From: an uncultured Cohaesibacter sp.
GTDB taxonomy: Bacteria > Pseudomonadota > Alphaproteobacteria > Rhizobiales > Cohaesibacteraceae
Direction of reading: 5' to 3'
DNA length: 64,000 nucleotides
NCBI RefSeq assembly: GCF_963676485.1
Contig: NZ_OY781114.1
Coordinates: forward strand, 806,001 to 870,000
The notes under the pieces were generated by a model. It searched no databases. It was not told the DNA's origin and worked only from the letters and a program-made list of their open reading frames with translations. Below are positions 8,454 to 15,701 of this stretch, piece by piece (the stretch's first letter is position 1; each line of letters starts with the position of its first letter). Position numbers and translations under genes: made by a program.

Positions 8454-9149
8454 TCAGGCGCTTTTTCTGATATCATCCAGCAGGCGGGCTGCGGTTTCCA
8501 ACAGCACAGGATCTGCCAGATCATGGGGCTTGGTTCCGGACAGAGGCGCGAGCGACTGGAGTCGATGGTTGTTGAGGCCCCAGATGGTTTGGCAAAGGCG
8601 CAGAGCCTCTGCCGGATCATGGGTGACAAGCACGACCATCCGCCCGGCAAACTGGTCAAAAGCCAGATCCTGCATGGTGGCCCGCGTGGCTGGATCAAGC
8701 GCGGAGAAAGGCTCGTCCAGCAAGATCAGATCGGCATCGCTCATCAATGTGCGAGCCAAGGCGACCCGCTGTCTCTGTCCGCCGGAAAGGGCCGATGGTT
8801 TCCGGGTCTCAAAGCCAGATAGGCCGACGGCTGCCAGCAGATCACGGGCACGATTGCGGTCCGGTTTGCGCCCTGCCAACGTTTCAATGAGCATAACATT
8901 TTGCAAAACCGTCAGGCGCGGCTGCATGAGATCGGATTGCGCCATCCAGCCAATGCGCTCTGCCCCCTTGCGGGTTCCTTGCAGGTCGGCTTCGCATTCA
9001 AGCCCGCCCAGAAGCCGCAAAAGAGTCGACTTGCCCGAACCCGAAGGTCCGAGCAAGGCTGTCCAGCCTGCCTGTAGCGACAGAGTGAAGGGTTCAATCA
9101 GCGTTTCCCCATCCAGCAGAATCGTTCCAGACAGACCGTAAGGATCCAT
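8454..9149 (-). CDS. thiZ: ABC transporter ATPase for the pyrimidine precursor
   Basis: This protein of about 231 residues powers the ThiXYZ importer. Walker A (GPSGSGKST), the Q-loop (GWMAQSD), the signature (LSGGQRQR), Walker B (LILLDEPFSALD) and the H-loop histidine (LVTHDPAEA) are all intact. No start has a strong ribosome site. I chose the ATG at 9149, just past the thiY stop and at the beginning of the conserved domain; ATG at 9191 or TTG at 9212, overlapping thiY, are alternatives. It lies between thiY and thiX in one transcript. Confidence 0.88.
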   Translation of the reverse strand: MDPYGLSGTILLDGETLIEPFTLSLQAGWTALLGPSGSGKSTLLRLLGGLECEADLQGTRKGAERIGWMAQSDLMQPRLTVLQNVMLIETLAGRKPDRNRARDLLAAVGLSGFETRKPSALSGGQRQRVALARTLMSDADLILLDEPFSALDPATRATMQDLAFDQFAGRMVVLVTHDPAEALRLCQTIWGLNNHRLQSLAPLSGTKPHDLADPVLLETAARLLDDIRKSA

Positions 9150-9159
9150 TGCAGCCACG

Positions 9160-10107
9160 CTAGTTGCCTGACAGATCACGGGTGACGTCATCAATCGATG
9201 GATTGGTTTCAATCATGCCGATTTCATTGAGATAAGCTCCGAAGGCTTCATAGCGCGCCTTGTCCAGTGCCATAGGCTTCATCGAGAATTTGGGATAGGT
9301 GTCAAACCAGGCATCATGATTGAGCTGGTCATCCAGCTCGGCTGCGTAGCTCTTGAATTCTTCCCATGTGCCTTCAGGATCTTTGGCAATCTCTGCGGCA
9401 GCTCGGGCGGTTGCCTTGAAGAAAGCCTTGATTGCACTGAAGTCTGTTCGATCGGCGGCGGTTTCATAGATCAATTCTTCATAGACCGGCACACCATTCT
9501 CCTCAGGGAAGAAACATTTGCCCTTGCGCCCAACCATGGCCATCTGATGCAGCTCGAAATTGCGGAAGGCACCGCCAACTGCGTCCACCTTGCCCGCAGC
9601 CAATGCAGATGTCAGCGCAAAGTTGACATTGACCTGTTCCACTTCATCCGGCTCGACACCGTTGGTGCGCAGCATGCGATGCATCAAGGCTTCCTCGATG
9701 CCCGGAACGGAAAAGCCGACGCGCCCACCTTTGAGGTCGGCAAGGCTTTTGACCGGCCCCTCCGCGTCCACCATGATGCAATAGAGCGGGCTGTCGATGA
9801 GCGAACCAACCCGTACCACAGGAAGACCTTCCTTATGCTGGAGATAGAGTTGTGGCTGATAGGAGACGCCAAGATCAATTTCTCCCGCTGCGGCCATCTT
9901 GGGTGGATCGGAAGGATCAGCAGGTGCGATGATTTCAACATCAAGGCCGGCTTCCTTGAAATATCCACGTTGCTTGGCAACAATAATCGGACCGTGGTCG
10001 GGGTTCACAAACCAGTCGAGCATCACAGAGAAAGGCGTTCCGGCAGAAGCGGGTAGCGAAAGGCCAGCGAACACAAGAGACATCGCGAGGCTTTTGAAAA
10101 GAGACAT
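9160..10107 (-). CDS. thiY: Periplasmic binding protein for thiamine pyrimidine precursor
   Basis: This 315-residue NMT1/THI5-like protein captures the pyrimidine moiety of thiamine in the periplasm for ThiXZ. A signal peptide (hydrophobic core about residues 7-20, cleavage after PASA) precedes the mature start. The conserved MLDWFVNPDHGPIIVAKQRG segment near the N-terminus is typical of ThiY and related proteins, as is GEIDLGVSYQPQ. It sits 3 bases after thiD in the riboswitch-led operon, which supports HMP or formylaminopyrimidine over sulfonates or nitrate as ligand. Confidence 0.9.
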   Translation of the reverse strand: MSLFKSLAMSLVFAGLSLPASAGTPFSVMLDWFVNPDHGPIIVAKQRGYFKEAGLDVEIIAPADPSDPPKMAAAGEIDLGVSYQPQLYLQHKEGLPVVRVGSLIDSPLYCIMVDAEGPVKSLADLKGGRVGFSVPGIEEALMHRMLRTNGVEPDEVEQVNVNFALTSALAAGKVDAVGGAFRNFELHQMAMVGRKGKCFFPEENGVPVYEELIYETAADRTDFSAIKAFFKATARAAAEIAKDPEGTWEEFKSYAAELDDQLNHDAWFDTYPKFSMKPMALDKARYEAFGAYLNEIGMIETNPSIDDVTRDLSGN

Positions 10108-10110
10108 GAG

Positions 10111-10908
10111 TCAGTTCCTCAACATGAAAAAATGGTCTGTCGGGCCATGACCTGATCCGACATTAAGATTGGCGCTAGCCTGAATCGCGTGAGAGATGTA
10201 ACGCTTGGCAGCTTTGGCCGCCGCAAGACCATCGCCCGTGAGAGCCAACTGGGTTGCCAGCGCAGAGGACAGGGAGCAGCCGGTGCCGTGGGTGTTTTTG
10301 GTTTCGATGCGCGGAGCGCTTATCCATTCGCTTTGCGCAGTTGACAAGAACAGGTCCGGACTATCCTTGTCGGATAGATGCCCCCCCTTGAGATAAACCG
10401 CTTTTGGGCCGAGTGCTATCAGGGCTTCGGCCTGATCCTGCATGTCTTGTGCGTTACGCGCTTCCATAGCCCCCAAAAGATCCGCCGCTTCAGGCAAATT
10501 GGGGGTGATGAGTGTTGCCATGGGCACAAGTATGGTGCGGACCGCTTCGACTGCTTCCTCATTGAGCAAGCGTGATCCGCCCTTGGCCACCATCACCGGA
10601 TCCAACACGATGGGCGCTGGACAATCGGCAAGCGCATGCCCTACGGCTTCAACAGCCTTGGAAGTGCCCAACATACCGATCTTGATGGCATCAACCCGAA
10701 TGTCCGCCAGAATGGCCGCGATCTGGGCGATAATGAAATCCGGTTCGGTCGGAACCCAACCACTTACCCCTTGGGTATTCTGAGCCGTCATGGCGGCTAT
10801 AACTGCCATGGCATAGCCGCCATTGGCCGAGATAGCCTTAAGGTCAGCCTGAATGCCAGCTCCGCCCGAAGGATCAGAGCCAGCAATCGAGAGGATATTC
10901 GGGATCAT
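10111..10908 (-). CDS. thiD: Hydroxymethylpyrimidine/phosphomethylpyrimidine kinase
   Basis: This 265-residue ribokinase-fold enzyme phosphorylates HMP to HMP-P and HMP-PP in the cytoplasm. It opens with the family motif LSIAGSDPSGGAGIQADLKA and has MTAQNTQGV, the LDPVMVAKGG segment, and the anion-hole motif NTHGTGCSLSSALA with the catalytic aspartate position occupied by the family's cysteine-containing GTGC. It overlaps thiE by 4 bases (ATGA type), so translation is coupled. Imported pyrimidine from ThiXYZ is its substrate. Confidence 0.95.
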   Translation of the reverse strand: MIPNILSIAGSDPSGGAGIQADLKAISANGGYAMAVIAAMTAQNTQGVSGWVPTEPDFIIAQIAAILADIRVDAIKIGMLGTSKAVEAVGHALADCPAPIVLDPVMVAKGGSRLLNEEAVEAVRTILVPMATLITPNLPEAADLLGAMEARNAQDMQDQAEALIALGPKAVYLKGGHLSDKDSPDLFLSTAQSEWISAPRIETKNTHGTGCSLSSALATQLALTGDGLAAAKAAKRYISHAIQASANLNVGSGHGPTDHFFMLRN

Positions 10909-11519
10909 GCAGCCTCCCAGGCGTCGACCAGTTCGCGGGTTGCCGCTTCTGGGTCAACCGCTTCCGAGATCGCCGATACGATGGCAAGACCGGCACAGCC
11001 TTCCGCCTTGACGCGAGGGATATCAGCCAGCTTGACGCCACCAATGCCGACGCAGGGAAAAGGCGCGGCGCGGGCTATGCGGCCCATGGTTTCCAACCCG
11101 ATCGGGGTGGCATGGTTTTTCTTGGACAGCGTCGCGCGGACCGGTCCGCAGCCGATATAGTCGAGCGTGCCTTCTGGCAGGGCCGCAGCAATGGCCAACT
11201 GGTCTTCATTCTCGATAGAGAGGCCCAAGATCCTGTCTGGCCCCAGCGCCTTGCGCATGGCTACAGGGTCGCCATCAGACTGGCCCATATGCAGGCCAGC
11301 GGCTCCGCATTCGAGAGCCACATTGAGGCGATCATTGATGATGAAGGGCACATTGAAGGATTGGGCGATCTTGTTGAGGCGCGTGGCCTGTTCGATCAAC
11401 ACATCGTCAGGCGCGGTCTTGTCTCGCAGCTGGATGATCGACGCACCGCCCTTGAGCGCAGCAAGCACAAGTGAGTCGTCGGGATTGTGAGGGGTTACGA
11501 AATAGACGGAGAGATTCAT
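10905..11519 (-). CDS. thiE: Thiamine phosphate synthase
   Basis: This 204-residue TIM-barrel enzyme joins HMP-PP and thiazole phosphate to give thiamine phosphate. Family motifs are clear: GGASIIQLRDK, FIINDRLNVALECGAAGLHMGQSD and YIGCGPVRATLSKKNHATPIG, which binds the pyrophosphate, plus GIGGVKLADI near the end. It overlaps thiM upstream and thiD downstream by 4 bases each. With ThiD and ThiM it completes salvage of both thiamine halves. Confidence 0.95.
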   Translation of the reverse strand: MNLSVYFVTPHNPDDSLVLAALKGGASIIQLRDKTAPDDVLIEQATRLNKIAQSFNVPFIINDRLNVALECGAAGLHMGQSDGDPVAMRKALGPDRILGLSIENEDQLAIAAALPEGTLDYIGCGPVRATLSKKNHATPIGLETMGRIARAAPFPCVGIGGVKLADIPRVKAEGCAGLAIVSAISEAVDPEAATRELVDAWEAA

Positions 11520-12304
11520 GATTCCAATATCCTTGCGGCGTTGGAGAGCTGATCTGGTGTAATGGTGTAGAGCGCGTCAATGAAAGCGGTGGCAAAAGAC
11601 CCTGGCGCAGAGGTGGTTTCGGCCGCAACCTGCCCGGCGAGCCCGTAATAGGCGATGGCCGCAGCGGTGGCTTCCAAATGGGGCTTACCCACTATGAAAG
11701 ACGCGATCACGCCATTGAGCGTGCAGCCGAGAGCCGTAACAAGCGGCATCATGGCGTGACCATTGTCCACCCTGAAGGCGCGTTTGCCATCGGTGATAAA
11801 ATCTTGCGGGCCGGTCACCGCCACGATGCCGCCAGTGGAGGTTGCCAGAGCGCGGGCACCGGCCTCTGCTTCTGTCACGCTGTCAGAGCTATCCGCCCCC
11901 TTGCCCTTGGTCATTTCGCCGCAAACAGCGAGAATTTCGGAAGCATTGCCGCGAATGACAGACGGCTTGAGCGCCAGGAGCGCCGCAGAAGTTTCCCGCC
12001 GGAAGCCCGTTGCGCCAGCCGCAACAGGATCAAGAACCCATGGGACACCATTGTCGTTGGCGCTTTCTGCTGCCACGATCATCCCGCGGACCCAATCTGT
12101 TGAGAGCGTGCCGATATTGATCGTCAAGGCTGACGCTATGGCGGCAAATTCGCCCGCTTCTTCTTCGGCATGCAGCATGGCCGGCGAAGCCCCCGAAGCA
12201 AGGAGGGCATTGGCCATGACATTCATGGCGACATAGTTGGTGATATTCTGGATGAGAGGCGCATTGGCGCGCATATGTGAGAGATAGTGGCCCCAGTCGG
12301 TCAT
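11516..12304 (-). CDS. thiM: Hydroxyethylthiazole kinase
   Basis: This 262-residue ribokinase-fold enzyme phosphorylates the thiazole alcohol THZ for thiamine salvage. Visible motifs are NYVAMNVMANALLASGASPAM near the N-terminus, VLDPVAAGATGFRRE, IRGNASEI, VTGPQDFITDG and the catalytic ALGCTLNGVIASF. It is the first gene of the operon. AGGAG lies 7 bases before the ATG, and the TPP riboswitch ends about 75 bases upstream, so its expression should fall when TPP is plentiful. Confidence 0.95.
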   Translation of the reverse strand: MTDWGHYLSHMRANAPLIQNITNYVAMNVMANALLASGASPAMLHAEEEAGEFAAIASALTINIGTLSTDWVRGMIVAAESANDNGVPWVLDPVAAGATGFRRETSAALLALKPSVIRGNASEILAVCGEMTKGKGADSSDSVTEAEAGARALATSTGGIVAVTGPQDFITDGKRAFRVDNGHAMMPLVTALGCTLNGVIASFIVGKPHLEATAAAIAYYGLAGQVAAETTSAPGSFATAFIDALYTITPDQLSNAARILES

Positions 12305-12380
12305 TCTTCACTCCTACTGAGGCGGAAGAATTGACATCGGGTCGAAATGGAAACCATCGGGCTCCCTTGGGACCAAAAGC

Positions 12381-12458
12381 GCAACTTCCTCCGCCAGTAT
12401 GATCTGGTTCAGGTTCGAAGGGTTCATCTCAGCCCAGTCTCCCGGACGCCCCTGTTAC
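12381..12458 (-). promoter_or_regulatory. TPP riboswitch (THI element)
   Basis: Read on the minus strand, the leader contains the conserved AGGGGC, then CTGAGAT at 12432-12426, then ACCCTTCGAACCTGA with a following CCAG...CTGG helix and GGAGGAAG. The outer helix P1 pairs GTAAC (12458-12454) with GTTGC (12385-12381). These are the hallmark blocks of the TPP aptamer. No hairpin with a T-run lies between the aptamer and thiM, so control of translation initiation is more likely than termination; that part is inference. Confidence 0.95.
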
Positions 12459-13158
12459 ACTCTCGATTTAAACGCAAACCATCTCGAATTACCAGTGGCT
12501 GCCTGCTAATTCCGCTAGCTGCAGGTAGCAGCCCAGCTTTCAACGGAGGCAAACCGCCCTGCTTAACCGGGGCACACACCAATCAAGATATTGAAATGAA
12601 AAGTAAATTTCTTCATCCAATGGCGTTACGCTCAACTGAAATCTCTCTTGTGCACAAGCCATCGCCCGGGAGACAACTGCGAAAACGCGCCGGACAGAAA
12701 ATTGCCCCTGGAGCTTTGAAGAATGTCGCTATTTCGACAGAGACCAGCCGAGACTCTTGCGTGAAGAGTCCGATCTTGCGGCTTGGGGTGCATTTTTCAG
12801 AAGGAAACTTCAGGGGAAGAGAAAGCGAGACACTATGGCCTATTTTCTCAGAACGGCGCCTATACGCCCAGCGCTTTTGCCTGCGCAGAGAAAGGTCTAT
12901 GTTTCGGAGAATTGAAGGGTGTTTGATCCGCGCACCAACCGACGAAACGGTTCGGGCAGATGAAAGCCATCATGACAGAAAGGCAAACCAGATTGCTTGC
13001 ATCCGGTTCTGATCGGCCCTGAAAGGTCTGTCGCAGTTGGTTGCTGAACAAACCGATGGGTACAACACTTTAAAAAGGGGGGATATCTACAAGGAAGCCT
13101 TTAGACATAAAGACGCCTGTCTTTATCAGCATTTCCGAGGAACTTTTGACTTAGAGAA
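12459..13158. other. Gene-poor region upstream of the thiamine operon
   Basis: About 700 bases hold no recognisable gene. The plus-strand frame 12640-12915 is open for 91 codons and reads protein-like (for example FEECRYFDRDQPRLLREES) but has no start until a late ATG, so it may be the remnant of a gene. The longer open frame starting at 12347 runs through the riboswitch and is rejected. Confidence 0.4.
12640..12915 (+). pseudogene. Possible gene remnant
   Basis: A start-less frame of 91 codons between two stops has an amino-acid pattern typical of real protein, with Trp, Phe and charged residues well spread (SFEECRYFDRDQPRLL, LAAWGAFFRRKL). Its only in-frame ATG comes late (MAYFLRTAPIRPALLPAQ). 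I do not recognise the family. It may be chance; I list it because the surrounding 700 bases are otherwise empty. Confidence 0.2.
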
Positions 13159-13365
13159 TTATTTTCTCTTTCGCGATTGCCTGGTTGGTTTTGGCGCTTC
13201 GCTCGCAGCTGTTTCATTTGTATTCGCCAGACGCAATGCCCTCAGGCGCGCTGTTTTTTCCCTCGTGATCAGGCTTTGGGTTTCATATTCACTAAGGGCT
13301 TCTTTTTTGGCTTTCTGAGTCGCATCAAAGCGATCTTTTGCCAATTTCTTGGAATCTTTGATCAT
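13159..13365 (-). CDS. Small basic conserved protein
   Basis: This 68-residue protein is rich in Lys, Arg and Ala and looks like one long helix followed by a basic tail (KPTRQSRKRK). Short proteins with the pattern SKKLAKDRFDATQKAKKEAL and TARLRALRLA occur in many Hyphomicrobiales without known function. GGAGAG lies before the ATG. It starts only 21 bases after the hairpin that ends the cold-shock gene upstream, so its expression probably depends on readthrough of that hairpin. Its charge suggests nucleic-acid or ribosome binding, but this is inference. Confidence 0.75.
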   Translation of the reverse strand: MIKDSKKLAKDRFDATQKAKKEALSEYETQSLITREKTARLRALRLANTNETAASEAPKPTRQSRKRK

Positions 13366-13377
13366 GCATGGCTCTCC

Positions 13378-13413
13378 AAAAATAGATGGCCACTCTAGTA
13401 ACTAGAGTGGCCA
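13378..13413 (-). terminator. Hairpin between the cold-shock gene and the small basic gene
   Basis: A perfect 12-base-pair stem (TGGCCACTCTAG / CTAGAGTGGCCA) with a 3-base loop is followed on the minus strand by TCTATTTTT. It ends transcription of the cold-shock gene but lies directly ahead of the ribosome site of the next gene, so it may act as an attenuator. Confidence 0.8.
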
Positions 13414-13438
13414 AATAACATCATTCTGTCAGCCGAGT

Positions 13439-13648
13439 TTAGTCAGCCAAAGAGATATTTACAGCAGAAGCCTTGCCATCACGGCCAGCTTCCAGCTCGT
13501 AAGAAACCTTCTGACCTTCGTCAAGACCGCGAAGGCCTGCGCGTTCCAGAGCGGTGACATGTACAAAAGCATCTTTGCCGCCATCATCCGGTGCGATAAA
13601 ACCAAAGCCTTTATTAGCATTGAAGAATTTTACGGTTCCAGTAGTCAT
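13439..13648 (-). CDS. Cold-shock domain protein (CspA family)
   Basis: This 69-residue single cold-shock domain protein binds single-stranded RNA or DNA and can act as an RNA chaperone and antiterminator. RNP1 reads KGFGFI and RNP2 reads AFVHVTAL; the start MTTGTVKFFNANKG is typical of alphaproteobacterial CspA. AAGGAAAT precedes the ATG. The frame stays open upstream to 13765, but that extension has no similarity and would occupy the leader. A hairpin terminator follows and then the small basic gene. Confidence 0.95.
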   Translation of the reverse strand: MTTGTVKFFNANKGFGFIAPDDGGKDAFVHVTALERAGLRGLDEGQKVSYELEAGRDGKASAVNISLAD

Positions 13649-14233
13649 TGAAATTTCCTTAACTAAGCAAACCAGCGCATTGTGCGCATGGCGAAAGGTC
13701 CTTTGGGCGACGTGCCCAAAAGTTAAAACGTTCACAAAATCAGGGAAAAACAACGTATCTAGCAAGCCAGAAAACTATTTACCAATGATGGTATGAAACA
13801 TTAGATGTGAACTATTATCAGAAAATATGTAAAAATCAAGTCATTTCTAAATTTTACTTGTATGACCGAATTTTTAATTGAATTTAGCGCGTCAAATTCG
13901 GTTTTATGCATTTCCACGTACCAAGCACGGCATGTATTTCATTCTTTGAAAGGGATCTCGAAAAGTGTCTCTCTCCGCTCTAGGAACGCAGAGAGGTTTT
14001 CAGGCTCATGCTATCTTTTGAGCTGGAAGTCATAGCCACGCGCATTGGCCCAAAACAGGGCCAGCGCTTGCCGCGCGGCTTCACATAGCGCGCATCATAT
14101 CCGTAGGTCGCCTCTTTCATCCTGCCTTAGAATGCAAAATGCAGGGCAACTTTGGGCCACAAACAATATGAAGATGCCAAGCATTTCCAAGCATATTGTT
14201 TTTAGTTTTTAGGGATTTTTTGGTTGGTACAGG
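13649..14233. other. Leader and intergenic region between csp and tRNA-His
   Basis: The part next to the csp gene is AT-rich and probably its leader. At 13980-14120 on the minus strand two overlapping frames read protein-like: one with a start (MKEATYGYDARYVKPRGK, 46 codons) and one without (ALALFWANARGYDFQLKR ending at 14011). Neither is recognised. A 10-base inverted repeat lies at 14161-14201. Confidence 0.35.
14161..14201. repeat. Inverted repeat downstream of tRNA-His
   Basis: AAACAATATG at 14161-14170 is perfectly complementary to CATATTGTTT at 14192-14201, with a 21-base loop that itself contains ATGC/GCAT. It lies 33 bases beyond the tRNA 3' end. No T-run follows on the minus strand, so it is not a standard terminator. 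Confidence 0.4.
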
Positions 14234-14310
14234 TGGTACAGTCGGGTGGATTTGAACCACCGGCCTTCGGAGCCACAATCCGACGCTCTAACCAACTGAG
14301 CTACGACTGC
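14234..14310 (-). tRNA. tRNA-His (GTG)
   Basis: The minus strand gives a full cloverleaf: a 7-base-pair acceptor stem (GCAGTCG with CGACTGT), D arm, anticodon stem TCGGA/TCCGA with loop TTGTGGC and anticodon GTG, and a T arm with TTCAAAT. The discriminator base is A73 and CCA is encoded. The base before position 1 is T, so there is no encoded G-1. This matches the unusual alphaproteobacterial tRNA-His that works with a divergent histidyl-tRNA synthetase. Confidence 0.97.
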
Positions 14311-14918
14311 ATGGTACCCTGTAGTGCGCTGTTTTTTAGGGAAGCTTGGCGCAAAATGCAAGGGTAGATGTTGTGACTTCCCACAGCTTGTCAAAAAAAC
14401 GTCATCAGAAGCCGTTTTCCGCCTTTTTGAGGCTGCGAGCTTGTGGATTCCTGTTTGAAAAGCTCAGATAAAGGCGATCAACCAGCTTCACCATAGCCTC
14501 TTGGCGTGAGTCTCTTGCCAGTGTCTGCATGGTTCGGAGCGCGACCGGTCCTGTCCACATGGCAATCACCTGACACAGCAGTAAGCCATGTTGTATGGGT
14601 CCATACTGTCACATTTTGAGACAGCTGTAGAAGAGCCAATATGCTTCGGCCAAAAGCCAGGCGCAGACCGCCAAATCTCTTCCATCATGCGCATAGCTTT
14701 AAACCGCACGGCCAGTGTTGCAAAATGCAACAGTTACTCTCAAAGTCAGTAAGCGGCAACTCACTTCACAAACCTCATAGGGAAAGCTAATCAACCCCGG
14801 ATCGAGAGCGGGATAGGGTTTGATGCGAATCTGTCTCTTCAACTTTTCTTATTGCAATGCACCGATTTCATGAAGCAATGTCTCTTTAACGCCCCTCTCC
14901 TTCCAACAGGATCGAAAC
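14311..14918. other. Intergenic region between tRNA-His and phasin
   Basis: About 600 bases without a confident gene. It holds the small frame 14405-14560 and protein-like frames further upstream on the same strand that are broken by stops, so a decayed gene is possible. A small inverted repeat TGTTGC-AAAAT-GCAACA lies at 14716-14732. Confidence 0.4.
14405..14560 (-). CDS. Small open frame or remnant, phasin-like composition
   Basis: A 51-codon frame starts at an ATG preceded by AGGTGA at normal distance. It encodes an amphipathic helical peptide (for example GPVALRTMQTLARDSRQEAM and VKLVDRLYLSF) with a basic tail. The same frame extends upstream with plausible sequence (LLLCQVIAMWTGPV) to a stop at 14620, and beyond that with equally plausible sequence. 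This suggests either a short gene or a larger phasin-type gene broken by a nonsense mutation. I do not recognise the family. Confidence 0.35.
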   Translation of the reverse strand: MWTGPVALRTMQTLARDSRQEAMVKLVDRLYLSFSNRNPQARSLKKAENGF

Positions 14919-15305
14919 CTATTCGCTCTTTCCCGACTTTGCGGCTTCAGCTGTCATCTTGTTTGCTATCTCTGCCATAGCGCTGGCCACCTCGCCAAAA
15001 CGCATCATCTGAGACTGCATATATTTGGTCTGAAGCATCATGACTTCCTGAAGAGAGGTTGCCCGTACCAGATCACCTGCCAATTCAAAGGACGCTTTAA
15101 CGCCTTCATCCGCCGCAACAAACGCCTTTTGGTTCGCTTCAATAACGGTGTTGTTGGCTACTTTTGCAGACCCTTCAAAACGCTCGGCAGTCTCACTGGC
15201 AACATCACGAAAGCCTTCATAGGCCTGCAGGGATTGCTCAATGCCCTTCTCGGCGAGTGCGCGAAATTCTTTGGGAATATCAAAAAAAACCGAGGCTGTA
15301 CTCAT
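14919..15305 (-). CDS. Phasin family protein
   Basis: This 128-residue protein belongs to the phasin_2 type of polyhydroxyalkanoate granule-coating proteins. It is almost all amphipathic helix, with FRDVASETAERFEGSAKVAN and ASLQ-type segments and a conserved VMMLQTKYMQSQMMRFGE region near the C-terminus typical of alphaproteobacterial phasins. AGGAGAC precedes the ATG at 15305; the frame is open for 20 more codons but those look unrelated. No PHA synthase is in the window. It is divergent from the large kinase gene. Confidence 0.85.
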   Translation of the reverse strand: MSTASVFFDIPKEFRALAEKGIEQSLQAYEGFRDVASETAERFEGSAKVANNTVIEANQKAFVAADEGVKASFELAGDLVRATSLQEVMMLQTKYMQSQMMRFGEVASAMAEIANKMTAEAAKSGKSE

Positions 15306-15701
15306 GAGACTGTCTCCTGAATTCGGGATTGGGAAAGAAAATTGTGCAACGCAACATATCAGCAAATATGGCGCGGCGCAACATCCAGATACGGTCTTCT
15401 ACTCCTTCGGATTTCCCCTGATCTACAAGGGCTCCCACCTTAGAAAACCATCAGCGTATGCGGCCAGAAAGCCAATTGTTACTTGTAGAAATGACTATGC
15501 AGGAACGGGGTGATTGATTTATAATTCGTTAACGGGTCCTGCTTGGGTAGATTAACCATGCTTCTTGTTTGACGGGTCGAAATGGCTCGAAATATTGGAC
15601 CTCGTGGGACGAAAAATGTAATAACACTTTATTAACACAACCGGTTCTTCAGACAGAGTCTGGGAGCTGCACAACCCACCAAGCAACATATTCGAGACCC
15701 A
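15306..15701. other. Divergent region between phasin and the PdhS-like kinase
   Basis: This 396-base region must carry both divergent promoters. It contains a TTAACCAT half-site at 15552-15559. No gene is seen. Confidence 0.5.
15552..15559 (+). promoter_or_regulatory. CtrA half-site upstream of the PdhS-like kinase
   Basis: The eight bases TTAACCAT match the CtrA half-site and lie 143 bases before the kinase start. A TTAAC also occurs at 15528. The spacing is not that of the full TTAA-N7-TTAAC site, so this is a weak call. Confidence 0.3.

Noticed and set aside
12347..13012. Open frame of 221 codons on the plus strand
   Set aside because: It runs through the TPP riboswitch on the opposite strand, has no ribosome site and no family resemblance.
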